Source: JBLHGN01 sp047616325 | GTDB taxonomy: Bacteria; Pseudomonadota; Gammaproteobacteria; Pseudomonadales; Cellvibrionaceae | Reading direction: 5' to 3' | DNA length: 13,679 nucleotides | Assembly (NCBI GenBank): GCA_047616325.1 | Contig: JBLHGN010000074.1 | Coordinates: forward strand, 1 to 13,679 | Shown here: piece by piece, positions 6,126 through 13,679 of the stretch | Layout: the number at the start of each line of letters is the position of its first letter | How positions within the stretch are numbered: position 1 is the stretch's first letter | Made by a program: the position numbers and the translations under genes | The notes under the pieces: model-generated | The model's input: only the letters and a program-made list of their open reading frames with translations | Database searches by the model: none | Told to the model about the DNA's origin: nothing

Positions 6126-7820
6126 ATGAAGGTATTAATATTATCGACAGCATTTTCTGGAATGGCGCAACGAGTTCTTGGCGAGTTGGTGCGTTTAAAT
6201 CACACCGTCGAGCAACACTATGATTTAGACGAACCGCTGTTGTGCGAGCAAGTGCAACGTTTTCAGCCCGATGTTATCGTCTGTCCATTCTTAACGCAAA
6301 GAATACCCGACGAGGTGTGGAGTACTACGCCTTGTCTAATTGTGCATCCAGGCATAGAGGGTGACAAGGGGCCTTCTTCTTTAGATTGGGCCATAAGCGA
6401 AGGGCGTAAGGACTGGGGAGTAACGCTCTTGCAGGCTAACGCCAATTTTGACTCTGGTGATATATGGGGCACTTGCCGATTTCCCATGCGGCGGGCATCT
6501 AAAACCAGTATTTACAAGCGCGAGGTAACTGAGGCCGCCATTAAGTTAATAAAGCGAGCCTTGGTCGACCTTGAATTTCACAAATATAAACCGCGTGCAA
6601 TTGATACATCGCTACCTGATTTGGGTTGGGAGCGGCCACTGATGACTCAGTCTGAGCGAATTGTTGACTGGGCGACCACCAGTACTGAGCAGGCACTTTG
6701 TCGGCTTAATGGAGCAGATTCGAGGCCTGGTGTGAAAGGACTCATTAACGGTTATGAAGTGTTTATGTACGGTGGCGTTGCTGATGGCAAATTAAAGGGT
6801 TCGTCTGGCGAAATTTTGGCCATTTATAAAGGCGCCTTTTGTTGCGCAACCAAAGACGGCGCCGTATGGATACGACAATTAAAGTGTAAAGAGTTTGAAG
6901 CACTAGCTCCCATTAAATTGCCGGCCAGTATGGTGCTGAAAAAAATATGTGATTACTCCCAATTGGGTGCCATTCAGGCCACCATAGATGGAAGTGCAAT
7001 TGAGGATATTTCCGTCGAGCGCATTGAAGATACCGCTTATGTGTATTTTAATTTTTACAACGGCGCATTTAACACCCGCCAGTGTGTGGAATTAAAAAAT
7101 ACCATAGCGTCGGTGAAGCATTCGGGTGTCAAAAAAATTGTGCTGATGGGTGGCGATAACTTTTGGAGTAATGGCATACACTTGAACTGTATTGAAGCCG
7201 ACGCGGATCCTGCGCTGGAATCGTGGAATAATATTAATGCCATAGACGATCTGGTGCTGGAAATCATTGAATCGCCACATCACATTACCGTAGCTGCGCT
7301 GCGCAACAACGCCGGTGCAGGTGGGGCAATTATGGCGCTTGCCTGCGACGAAGTGCTTATTCGCAAAGGCGTGGTACTTAACCCTCATTACCAAACGATG
7401 GGTCTATACGGCTCGGAGTATTGGACCTATCTATTGCCTAAGCGAGTAGGGGAGCCTCTGGCTAAAAAGATAATGATGGAGTGTCAGCCGATGTTGGCTG
7501 ACGATGCCTTGAGTATGGGTATTGCCGATCAAATGTTTGATGAAAACTGGGACGACTATCACTATCAGCTCATCGAGTACTGTCAGAAATTGGGTCAGTC
7601 TGCCGGCGTAGAAGAATTTTTGCGCGATAAAAATGCGAACTTTGCTGAGTCGATACAAGTCAAGCCCTTGTCGGAATATAGAAATGCAGAGCTGGCGCGA
7701 ATGAAGCTCACCTTTTACGACCCTTCCAGTGAGTATCACACTAAGCGGCGCGCCTTTGTATATAAAGAAAAGGCTAAAAAGCAAAATGTACTGAGCGAGC
7801 GGGTAGCGCAAGAAGCTTAA
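6126..7820 (+). CDS. hypX: HypX/HoxX: formyl-THF-dependent CO-forming hydrogenase maturation enzyme
   Basis: In the known family, an N-terminal formyltransferase-like domain takes the formyl group of N10-formyl-THF. A C-terminal crotonase-like domain decarbonylates formyl-CoA, releasing CO that becomes the active-site ligand of aerobically made [NiFe]-hydrogenase. The 564 residues match the family's length. The N-terminal domain (about 1-165) carries HPG (74-76), GDKGPSSLDWAI (79-90) and DSGDIWG (109-115). A linker subdomain (about 170-290) resembles the formyltransferase C-terminal fold. The crotonase part (about 300-500) carries FWSNGIHLN (346-354), ESWNNINAIDDLV (365-377), NNAGAGGAIMALA (394-406) and HYQTMGLYGSEYWTYLLP (421-438), the HypX-specific block with its tyrosines. 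No hallmark residue appears lost. The SD is strong (GAGGT at 6115-6119, six bases before ATG). No hydrogenase, hyp or nickel gene lies in the window; the only co-directional neighbour is the MHYT gene. Confidence 0.93.
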   Translation: MKVLILSTAFSGMAQRVLGELVRLNHTVEQHYDLDEPLLCEQVQRFQPDVIVCPFLTQRIPDEVWSTTPCLIVHPGIEGDKGPSSLDWAISEGRKDWGVTLLQANANFDSGDIWGTCRFPMRRASKTSIYKREVTEAAIKLIKRALVDLEFHKYKPRAIDTSLPDLGWERPLMTQSERIVDWATTSTEQALCRLNGADSRPGVKGLINGYEVFMYGGVADGKLKGSSGEILAIYKGAFCCATKDGAVWIRQLKCKEFEALAPIKLPASMVLKKICDYSQLGAIQATIDGSAIEDISVERIEDTAYVYFNFYNGAFNTRQCVELKNTIASVKHSGVKKIVLMGGDNFWSNGIHLNCIEADADPALESWNNINAIDDLVLEIIESPHHITVAALRNNAGAGGAIMALACDEVLIRKGVVLNPHYQTMGLYGSEYWTYLLPKRVGEPLAKKIMMECQPMLADDALSMGIADQMFDENWDDYHYQLIEYCQKLGQSAGVEEFLRDKNANFAESIQVKPLSEYRNAELARMKLTFYDPSSEYHTKRRAFVYKEKAKKQNVLSERVAQEA

Positions 7821-8113
7821 TTAGAGCGGCAGGTATCGTAGTGCCTGCCGATCTAAGTATGTCTAGTTAGTGACACTAAAAAGGCACTAACGGCGTTACA
7901 GGGGGGGGGTAAAAACGCAGGACGTGTGTTTCTGCATAATTGGTACTTGCTAGTGCTCATCCATTAATGGCTCGTCGCGAGGGAGAATTGACATGGACAG
8001 ATTTGCATTACCCGATACAGGAGTTTGCTTATTGCAAACAACTGCGTCTAGTGGTGTGAAGATGGTCACGTAAATTGCACAGCAATAGAGACCTATATTT
8101 GCATGGACACTAG
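7821..8113. other. Convergent intergenic region between hypX and the ABC exporter gene
   Basis: A 293-bp gap between converging genes. It holds a stem-loop just after hypX (7827-7850), dyad-like TTAGTG/CACTAA words (7867-7879, with a second CACTAA at 7885-7890), and nine G residues (7901-7909) flanked by GCGTT (7893-7897) and AACGC (7914-7918). There is also a GTTTGC/GCAAAC hairpin (8023-8039). Two overlapping short frames exist: 7967-8059 (30 codons) and 7993-8073 (26 codons). The second has a good SD-like GGGAG eight bases before its ATG. Neither resembles a protein I recognise, so neither is called as a gene. Confidence 0.6.
7827..7850 (+). terminator. Stem-loop downstream of hypX, possible transcription end
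   Basis: CGGCAGG (7827-7833) pairs with CCTGCCG (7844-7850), and inner A-U and G-U pairs can lengthen the stem to about 10 bp. It begins 7 bases after the hypX stop, which suits a 3' end. No T-run follows on either strand, so it is not a classical intrinsic terminator. It may be an mRNA-stabilising hairpin or part of a rho-dependent end. Confidence 0.4.
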
Positions 8114-9946
8114 CTAGTCACTCGCCAAAAATCCGCCCGACTGATGGGCCCATAACTGTGCGTAAACACCGTTGTGTTTCACCAAGTCGGCGTGCGTACC
8201 CTGCTCGACGATGCGCCCCTTGTCGATAACGATTAAGCGATCCAGTGCAGCAATGGTGGAAAGGCGATGGGCGATGGCGATTACTGTTTTACCCTGCATA
8301 AGGGTGTTTAGATTTTCCTGTATGGCGGCTTCCACTTCAGAGTCCAACGCTGAGGTGGCTTCGTCCAGCACCAGAATGGGGGCATTTTTAAGCAGCACAC
8401 GCGCAATGGCAATGCGTTGGCGCTGGCCTCCCGATAGCGTAACTCCGCGCTCCCCCACAAAGGCCTCATACCCCTTGCGGTCACGGCTGTCGTTCAGGTC
8501 TTGAATAAATTCGTGGGCGTGCGCTTGCTGGGCGGCCTCTATTAATTCGCCATCGCTGGCGTCGTGTTTGCCATATATTAAGTTGTCTTTAATGGAGCGG
8601 TGTAGCAGCGACGTGTCTTGGCTCACCATGCCAATATTGGCCCGTAAGCTCTCCTGTGTAATGGTGGCGATGTTTTGTCCATCGATACTTATCGCACCGC
8701 TTTTAATATCGTAAAAGCGCAGCAAGAGGTTAACCAGAGTAGATTTGCCTGCCCCCGAGCGACCCACTAAGCCTATTTTTTCGCCGGGTTTAATATGCAA
8801 ACAAAAATCGTCGACGATATCGTGATCTGTTGAATACTGGAAGCGAACATGGTTAAAAATTATACCCGCGCTATTATCGACCTGTAATTTTTGTGCTTGC
8901 TCAATATCCTGCACTGCACGTGCACGGGTTAAGGTATTCATCCCGTCTTTGACCGCTCCAATGTTTTCAAATAAACCGGAAACCTCCCACATAATCCACT
9001 GCGACATGCCAAATAGTCGCAACACCAAACCCACGGATACGGCGATGGCGCCAGTGCTTATGCTTGCATGCATCCACAGGGTAATGGAAGTTGCCGACAC
9101 AACAAATATAAGCAGTGAATTTATAAACCATATGCAAAATGATAGTGAGGTAACCAAGCGCATTTGTGGGTGTACTGTTTGTAAAAACTGATGCATTCCT
9201 TCTCGGGCATAGTCAGACTCTCGCCGCGAGTGAGAAAAAAGTTTTACCGTAGCGATATTGGCATAGGTGTCGGCAAGTCTGCCGGACATCACCGAGCGGG
9301 CATTGGCTTGCGCCTCTGAGCGCGCTTGCAGACGCGGTAAAAAATAGTAAAGTAGCGAAACGTAAACAACAAACCACACAAGAAAGGGTAGAACCAAATA
9401 CCAGTCTAGTGTCGCAACAATAAATAGAATGCCGGTAAAGTACACCAGCACATATAAAAACACGTCGAGAACCTTCAAAATAGTCTCGCGCACGGCAAGC
9501 GCCGTTTGCATAATTTTAGTGGCGAGGGTGCCTGCAAATTCGTTTTGGTAAAATGCCAAGCTCTGACCAAGCAAATAACGGTGGGCCAGCCACCGTATAA
9601 TCATGGGAAAATTTCCCAGCAGAGTTTGGTGAATAACCGCGGAATGAAAAAACACCACGGTAGGTAGGCAGACCACAACAACGAAGCCCATCCAAAGTAA
9701 GGTGTGACCAGATTCTGCCATTAGGGTTTCGGGGGTGTGTGCACTGAGCAAGTCTATTAATTGCCCTAAAAAACTAAATAGCGACACTTCCAGCGTTGCT
9801 AATACGGCGGCGAGCACGGCCATTAAGATAATAAATGGTTCACTACCGCGAGCGTAATAGCGACAAAAAGAAAACATGGTTGTTGGTGGTGCAACGGGTT
9901 CAGCGCTTGGAAAGGGGTTGAGCAGTCCTTCAAAAAATCGATACAT
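8114..9946 (-). CDS. ABC exporter half-transporter (fused membrane and ATPase domains, MsbA/multidrug type)
   Basis: Inner-membrane ATP-driven exporter, expected to work as a homodimer or with a partner; the substrate cannot be read from sequence. It has 610 residues. The membrane domain has six helices at about 38-62, 82-103, 158-178, 182-204, 265-290 and 296-314. The nucleotide-binding domain (about 362-600) is complete: Walker A GRSGAGKST (395-403), Q-loop Q443 in MVSQD, signature LSGGQ (504-508), Walker B ILVLDE (524-529) with catalytic E529, and H-loop H560 in IAHR. The N-terminus (about 1-30) is proline-rich and cytoplasmic. The ATG at 9946 has AGGAAG about 11 bases upstream. It lies 114 bp after hrpB on the same strand, with no functional link apparent. 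No partner subunit or membrane-fusion protein gene is adjacent. Confidence 0.92.
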   Translation of the reverse strand: MYRFFEGLLNPFPSAEPVAPPTTMFSFCRYYARGSEPFIILMAVLAAVLATLEVSLFSFLGQLIDLLSAHTPETLMAESGHTLLWMGFVVVVCLPTVVFFHSAVIHQTLLGNFPMIIRWLAHRYLLGQSLAFYQNEFAGTLATKIMQTALAVRETILKVLDVFLYVLVYFTGILFIVATLDWYLVLPFLVWFVVYVSLLYYFLPRLQARSEAQANARSVMSGRLADTYANIATVKLFSHSRRESDYAREGMHQFLQTVHPQMRLVTSLSFCIWFINSLLIFVVSATSITLWMHASISTGAIAVSVGLVLRLFGMSQWIMWEVSGLFENIGAVKDGMNTLTRARAVQDIEQAQKLQVDNSAGIIFNHVRFQYSTDHDIVDDFCLHIKPGEKIGLVGRSGAGKSTLVNLLLRFYDIKSGAISIDGQNIATITQESLRANIGMVSQDTSLLHRSIKDNLIYGKHDASDGELIEAAQQAHAHEFIQDLNDSRDRKGYEAFVGERGVTLSGGQRQRIAIARVLLKNAPILVLDEATSALDSEVEAAIQENLNTLMQGKTVIAIAHRLSTIAALDRLIVIDKGRIVEQGTHADLVKHNGVYAQLWAHQSGGFLASD

Positions 9947-10060
9947 ATTGAGTGAAACTTCCTAGTGTCTGAAATAGGTGTTAATTAAAATCATTCGCTG
10001 CGATTGCTGGCTTGGCGAGAGCGTGGTATGCCTCACCTGTTGTGCAAATGGTGTGCTGGT

Positions 10061-12712
10061 TTACTGGCGGTGTCGATGTTTTGTAAAGCGTGTGGCTGTG
10101 CTTTCAAGGGGGTTGTCTGGCCACGGATGTCTTGGGTAGCGCCCCTTCATTTCTTTTTTAACCTCGTTATAGCTGCTGCGCCAAAACCCGCTTAGATCTT
10201 GAGTGATTTGCAGTGGTCGCCGCGCTGGCGACAACAAGTGAACCATCAGTGCCTGTTTGCCCGCGACTACCGTAGGCGTGCTTTCACTGCCGAACATCTC
10301 TTGCAATTTTACCGCGAGTACCGGTGGAGTTTGACAGTAGTCGATGATGATATGAGAGCCAGACGGAACTGCAAACTTTTGCGGCGCAAGCTCGTCCAAG
10401 CGCTGTGATTGAGGCCACGAGAGCAGACTGGATAATATCGATAAAAGTGGCAGCTGCCTGATGTCGTTTCCCGTTATCACCGAGTCTAAATAGGGGTGTA
10501 GCCAAATGCCCATGGTTTTACACAAACCCTCGTTAGATACGTCTGGCCACGGCGTTTCGGTATTTGCTCGATCGAGTTTGCGAAGCAGTTCAACCCTGGC
10601 TTGCCACTGCCTGCACTCGCTGTTCCACGGCAGAATATTGAGACCCTGCTTGGCAATATGTTGCGCGATGGCTTCACTACGAAGCTCGGGTGCACAGTTG
10701 CGTATAGGTTGTTTAGCTAACAAAATCTCGCCCAGATAGCTGCGGCGTTCGGCAACGCAGCGATCGGCTTTTGTGTCCCACTCCACGGTTTCTTCGCTTC
10801 GCTTTATGTGGCCAATGTGCTTGTCGAAAAGTGCACTTTCAAAAAGAGTGGGCGACAGCGCAAGCGCACAGTAAATACGGTCGCTGGCGGCCCCGCGCTG
10901 ACCGCCCAGTGCCGCCACAACCAGCCACTCGTTGTTGCACAGAGGTTCTGCTTCGCTCATGATTGCTGAGCGGGCGTTGCTCAGCTTATAGGTGGAAATG
11001 GTATTGTTTCTTCGTCGTGCGATTCTATCGGGGTAGGCACAACACAGCAGAAATGCATAGGCTTCGTCGTCGTTAAACGGTACTGCCTGTCTGCTCACCT
11101 TGGCAAATGGCGCCGTCAAACGCGTAAAAGATTGCACCTGCTTTTTTGTGCGTGTTAACCAATTTTGTTGCGCCTTGGGCACGGAGGTTTTACCCGCAAG
11201 AAATGCCATTCGCTGAGTAAAATCTGCCCCAGTGTAGCCAAATGGATCCCGTTCCGCCAAAAACGCAGCAATTCGGCTGGCTTGCTGCTCTAGACCGTAT
11301 TCACAGGCAACCAATAACATATGGGCCAGGCGCGGGTGTGTGGGCAGGTTGGCCATGCGTTCACCGTGGGGCGACAATTGGGTGCTGTTTGAGGGGCTTG
11401 TTACCGTCGCGTTCAGGCCTTTAAGCAAAGTCAACGCTTGCTGAAAAGCGCCATCTGAAGGTGGGTCGAGCCAGCTCAGCTGTTTCACATCGTCGACGCC
11501 CCACTGCAGCAATTGCAGCGCCAAAGGTGCCAGGTCAGCATTAAGAATTTCTGCAGCGGCGTGCTCCACCAGCTGTTGCTGTTGCGACTCGCTCCATAGG
11601 CGATAACACACACCCGGCGCCAGGCGCCCAGCGCGCCCGGCCCGCTGAGTACTAGAGGACTTGGATATCTGCTGGGTGTGCAAGCGCGTGAGGCCGGAGC
11701 TGAGGTCGAACGTGGGCACGCGGGCAAGGCCGGAATCTATCACCACGTTCACCCCCTCAATGGTGAGGCTGGTTTCGGCGATGTCGGTGGAGAGTACAAC
11801 TTTACGTGTGTAGCGAGGTGTACCTAAAGTTTCGTTTTGAGGGTGAGATGAACTGTGTTCAGCCAGTGGACGTATGGCCTTCTGCTGTGCCTCAAAGGGT
11901 AAACTTCCGTGTAAGGGAAGCGCGAGCACATCACTGGGGAGTTGTGGTATCAGTTTTTCAAGCACGCGCCTGATTTCGGACTGGCCCGGCAAAAATACTA
12001 GCACGCTGCCAGCGTATTGATGCAGGGCGGCAAGCACCGTTGTTACTGTGGCCTCGACGATGGGCTCGCCAATTTTGTAGGGTTTCCCGTAAACAAGCTC
12101 AACCGGGTATGCTCGGCCTTCGCTGCGAATAAGTGGGGCCTTGTTCAGGTAGTGCGCAACGGCTTTGCCGTCCAAGGTAGCCGACATAACCAGCAATTTA
12201 AGGGGGGTGTGCTCTTCGCGGAACAGTGCTCGTCCCTGCAGGCAAAGGGCAAGCCCCAGGTCAGAATCCAAGTTGCGTTCGTGAAACTCGTCAAAAATAA
12301 CCAGGCCCACCCCTTCGAGCGTGGGGTCGTGCTGCAGCCTTCGTGTAAGTATGCCTTCGGTGACTACCGTAATGCGGGTTTCTGAGCTCACCTTAACGTC
12401 CTGTCGAATGCGATAGCCCACTCGTTTACCCAGGGGTTCACCCAGAATCTCTGCCATGCGCTCGGCGGCGGCCCTAGCGGCTATTCGCCTGGGCTCGAGC
12501 ACGAGAATTTCCTGACTGTTTAACCATTCTTGATCCAGCAAGGCCAGAGGAACTACCGTGGTTTTACCCGCGCCGGGCGGTGCTTCCAAAACCAACTCAT
12601 TGCGCGCACCAAGTGCTTGCACAATATCGTTCAGCACGGCATGAATGGGTAAGGCATGAGTGGATGACGAGGAGGTGTCTGCGATCACATTACAATTCTT
12701 GGTGGTGAGCAA
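10061..12712 (-). CDS. hrpB: HrpB, ATP-dependent DExH-box helicase
   Basis: Cytoplasmic superfamily 2 RNA-helicase-like protein of the DEAH/HrpB family. Its cellular role is poorly defined in most bacteria. At 883 residues it has near-full family length. Visible motifs are Walker A APPGAGKTT (44-52), DEFH (141-144), SAT (177-179), the motif V region VVLSTDIAETSLTI (305-318) and motif VI QRAGRAGR (356-363). The HrpB-specific C-terminus ends with KKEMKGRYPRHPWPDNPL. The start is uncertain because no in-frame ATG precedes the helicase core. The longest frame begins with TTG at 12712, which has no SD. GTG at 12688 is an alternative that leaves a leader of about 26 bases after a TATACT -10 box. 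The gene appears intact and is unrelated to its neighbours. Confidence 0.93.
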   Translation of the reverse strand: MLTTKNCNVIADTSSSSTHALPIHAVLNDIVQALGARNELVLEAPPGAGKTTVVPLALLDQEWLNSQEILVLEPRRIAARAAAERMAEILGEPLGKRVGYRIRQDVKVSSETRITVVTEGILTRRLQHDPTLEGVGLVIFDEFHERNLDSDLGLALCLQGRALFREEHTPLKLLVMSATLDGKAVAHYLNKAPLIRSEGRAYPVELVYGKPYKIGEPIVEATVTTVLAALHQYAGSVLVFLPGQSEIRRVLEKLIPQLPSDVLALPLHGSLPFEAQQKAIRPLAEHSSSHPQNETLGTPRYTRKVVLSTDIAETSLTIEGVNVVIDSGLARVPTFDLSSGLTRLHTQQISKSSSTQRAGRAGRLAPGVCYRLWSESQQQQLVEHAAAEILNADLAPLALQLLQWGVDDVKQLSWLDPPSDGAFQQALTLLKGLNATVTSPSNSTQLSPHGERMANLPTHPRLAHMLLVACEYGLEQQASRIAAFLAERDPFGYTGADFTQRMAFLAGKTSVPKAQQNWLTRTKKQVQSFTRLTAPFAKVSRQAVPFNDDEAYAFLLCCAYPDRIARRRNNTISTYKLSNARSAIMSEAEPLCNNEWLVVAALGGQRGAASDRIYCALALSPTLFESALFDKHIGHIKRSEETVEWDTKADRCVAERRSYLGEILLAKQPIRNCAPELRSEAIAQHIAKQGLNILPWNSECRQWQARVELLRKLDRANTETPWPDVSNEGLCKTMGIWLHPYLDSVITGNDIRQLPLLSILSSLLSWPQSQRLDELAPQKFAVPSGSHIIIDYCQTPPVLAVKLQEMFGSESTPTVVAGKQALMVHLLSPARRPLQITQDLSGFWRSSYNEVKKEMKGRYPRHPWPDNPLESTATRFTKHRHRQ

Positions 12713-12720
12713 GGGGGCTT

Positions 12721-12726
12721 AGTATA
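12721..12726 (-). promoter_or_regulatory. Candidate -10 box for hrpB
   Basis: TATACT on the minus strand (5 of 6 to consensus) lies 8 bases before the TTG at 12712 and 32 bases before the GTG at 12688. No good -35 is seen at 16-18 bases. If used, transcription would start near 12715, which favours GTG at 12688 as the start codon because TTG would be almost leaderless. Confidence 0.3.
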
Positions 12727-12811
12727 CGTTGTGAAACTTATTACTGCATCTAAGGGTAAAGGCGGATACCCCGTCCCCCTGCCATTCTTCCTTGATGTGA
12801 AGCCCAATTTT

Positions 12812-12862
12812 AGATAGGCGACAATTATCCTGACACTGGGGGGCAGGCAGCCCCGCCTATCT
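12812..12862. repeat. 9-bp inverted repeat flanking a G/C-rich loop
   Basis: AGATAGGCG (12812-12820) is a perfect inverted match to CGCCTATCT (12854-12862), with 33 bases between. Inside, GGGGC-AGGCA-GCCCC could form a second small hairpin. The right arm lies within the open frame of the transposase remnant, so it may be chance, a terminator-like structure for the unit to the right, or a leftover of an insertion boundary. Confidence 0.4.
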
Positions 12863-13679
12863 GTCACATGATGATAACTATCTGGATCTGCGAGATCGTT
12901 TCTTTGATGTGGTCCGTGATTTTCGGGAATTGTTTTCGTTTAAACCAGACATGCCGTTGACCTTTGTGTTGGATCGAGGCATTTATGGCATTAAACGTTT
13001 GAAAAGTTTCTTGCAGATAAGACCAAAAATCATTTTATTCCTTGGGAAAAGGGCTAGCGTGCAGATCCAGATAAGCCCATTGAATGGGAGGGGGGCATGG
13101 GGCTTTATCGAGCAAAAAATTCAAGTACCGATTTAAAGCGTTGTCATTTTCCTACGCTGACAGAGTGTGGTCACGCAATGGCAAGATTCGACAAATACGT
13201 GTTAAAGCCACAAATTTGAAAGGCCTTAGCATCATTGAGTCAATAATGTGTAACGACCTAACACGGTGTGTCAAAGAGATTATCACATTGATGTTTGACC
13301 GATGGCTTCGGGAAAACGACTTCAAATATCTTGACGTGCATTTTGGTATTAACAAATTATCAGCTATGCACCGGTATCCTATCAAGATATTGAAAAAACC
13401 CTCAACGGCAGACAACGGAAAAATGGTGTGTATAAAGCACTAGACAAACAACGATCCGATGTGAAACGTCAACTAAAAACACAATTGCGCAATAAACATT
13501 GTGCCAGCAAAGCGAATAGTAAGCGGGAAGAAAAAATTGGCACTTTGACACAATCCTTGCCTGAGGTTGAGCAACAACTATCGGAAACTAAAAAAGGGGC
13601 TCCCGCCTGCAGTCATTAATTGACGCTAAATTTAAAGAATTAGACGCGTCAAAAAAAACGGTGATGGATGACATAAGGA
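12834..13679 (+). pseudogene. Decayed DDE-type transposase remnant, truncated at the N-terminus, frameshifted, continuing off the right edge
   Basis: No single frame is open, but consecutive pieces read like one protein. Piece 1 (12834-13136) includes DDNYLDLRDRFFDVVRDF and TFVLDRGIYG, the second resembling the strand around the second catalytic Asp of IS4/IS1634-like transposases. Piece 2 (about 13084-13443) includes FDRWLRENDFKYLDVHFGI, a block typical of transposase C-terminal halves. Piece 3 (about 13363-13619) continues after a +/-1 shift near 13360 as a charged, coiled-coil-like region. A further shift, probably at the A6G4 run near 13590-13600, restores the frame at 13607-13679. The N-terminal part and any left terminal repeat are missing, since hrpB's upstream region begins directly to the left. 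At least three frameshifts mean it is inactive. The exact insertion sequence family is uncertain. Confidence 0.75.

Noticed and set aside
7431..7811. 126-codon minus-strand frame inside hypX
   Set aside because: Shadow of hypX, whose residues match the family throughout this stretch.
7827..7850. Strong rho-independent terminator for hypX
   Set aside because: The stem is good but no T-run follows on either strand, so it is kept only as a low-confidence stem-loop.
12685..12867. 60-codon minus-strand frame upstream of hrpB
   Set aside because: It overlaps the hrpB start in another frame, has no recognisable content, and covers the inverted repeat and candidate promoter.
1..13679. CRISPR array, tRNA or rRNA
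   Set aside because: No regularly spaced repeats, tRNA-like cloverleaf or rRNA-like stretch was seen on reading both strands.

Overview
The window looks like chromosome of a gammaproteobacterium with type IV pilus chemosensory genes. The Pil-Chp gene set, HrpB and the moderate G+C would fit a marine Cellvibrionaceae-type organism (Saccharophagus/Teredinibacter-like). That placement is inferred from gene content and protein style, not from a marker gene.

Left third (about 1-4900, minus strand): a type IV pilus chemosensory operon read right to left, pilG - pilH - pilI - pilJ - chpA/pilL. The last gene runs off the left edge. The order matches the Pseudomonas pilGHIJ-chpA cluster, but no pilK methyltransferase lies between pilJ and chpA. 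PilG is more than twice the usual length because a degenerate receiver-like domain precedes the functional one. A perfect CRP/Vfr-type palindrome lies just upstream of pilG.

Centre (about 5289-7820, plus strand): two genes in tandem, 48 bp apart. The first encodes a stand-alone seven-helix MHYT protein with three MHYT/MHFI motifs, no output domain and an acidic tail. The second encodes HypX/HoxX, the two-domain enzyme that turns the formyl group of N10-formyl-tetrahydrofolate into carbon monoxide for [NiFe]-hydrogenase maturation. No hydrogenase or hyp gene is visible. MHYT domains have been proposed to bind diatomic gases such as CO, O2 or NO through copper. The pair may therefore be a CO-producing enzyme beside a CO-binding membrane protein, which is the most interesting hypothesis here.

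Right third (minus strand): an MsbA-type ABC exporter half-transporter (8114-9946) and the DExH helicase HrpB (10061-12712). Both look intact and ordinary. The right edge (about 12834-13679, plus strand) holds a decayed, frameshifted remnant of a DDE-type transposase that continues past the window.

No tRNA, rRNA or CRISPR array was seen. The longer gene-free stretches are 4830-5288, the divergent promoter region between pilG and the MHYT gene, and 7821-8113, the convergent gap between hypX and the ABC exporter gene.
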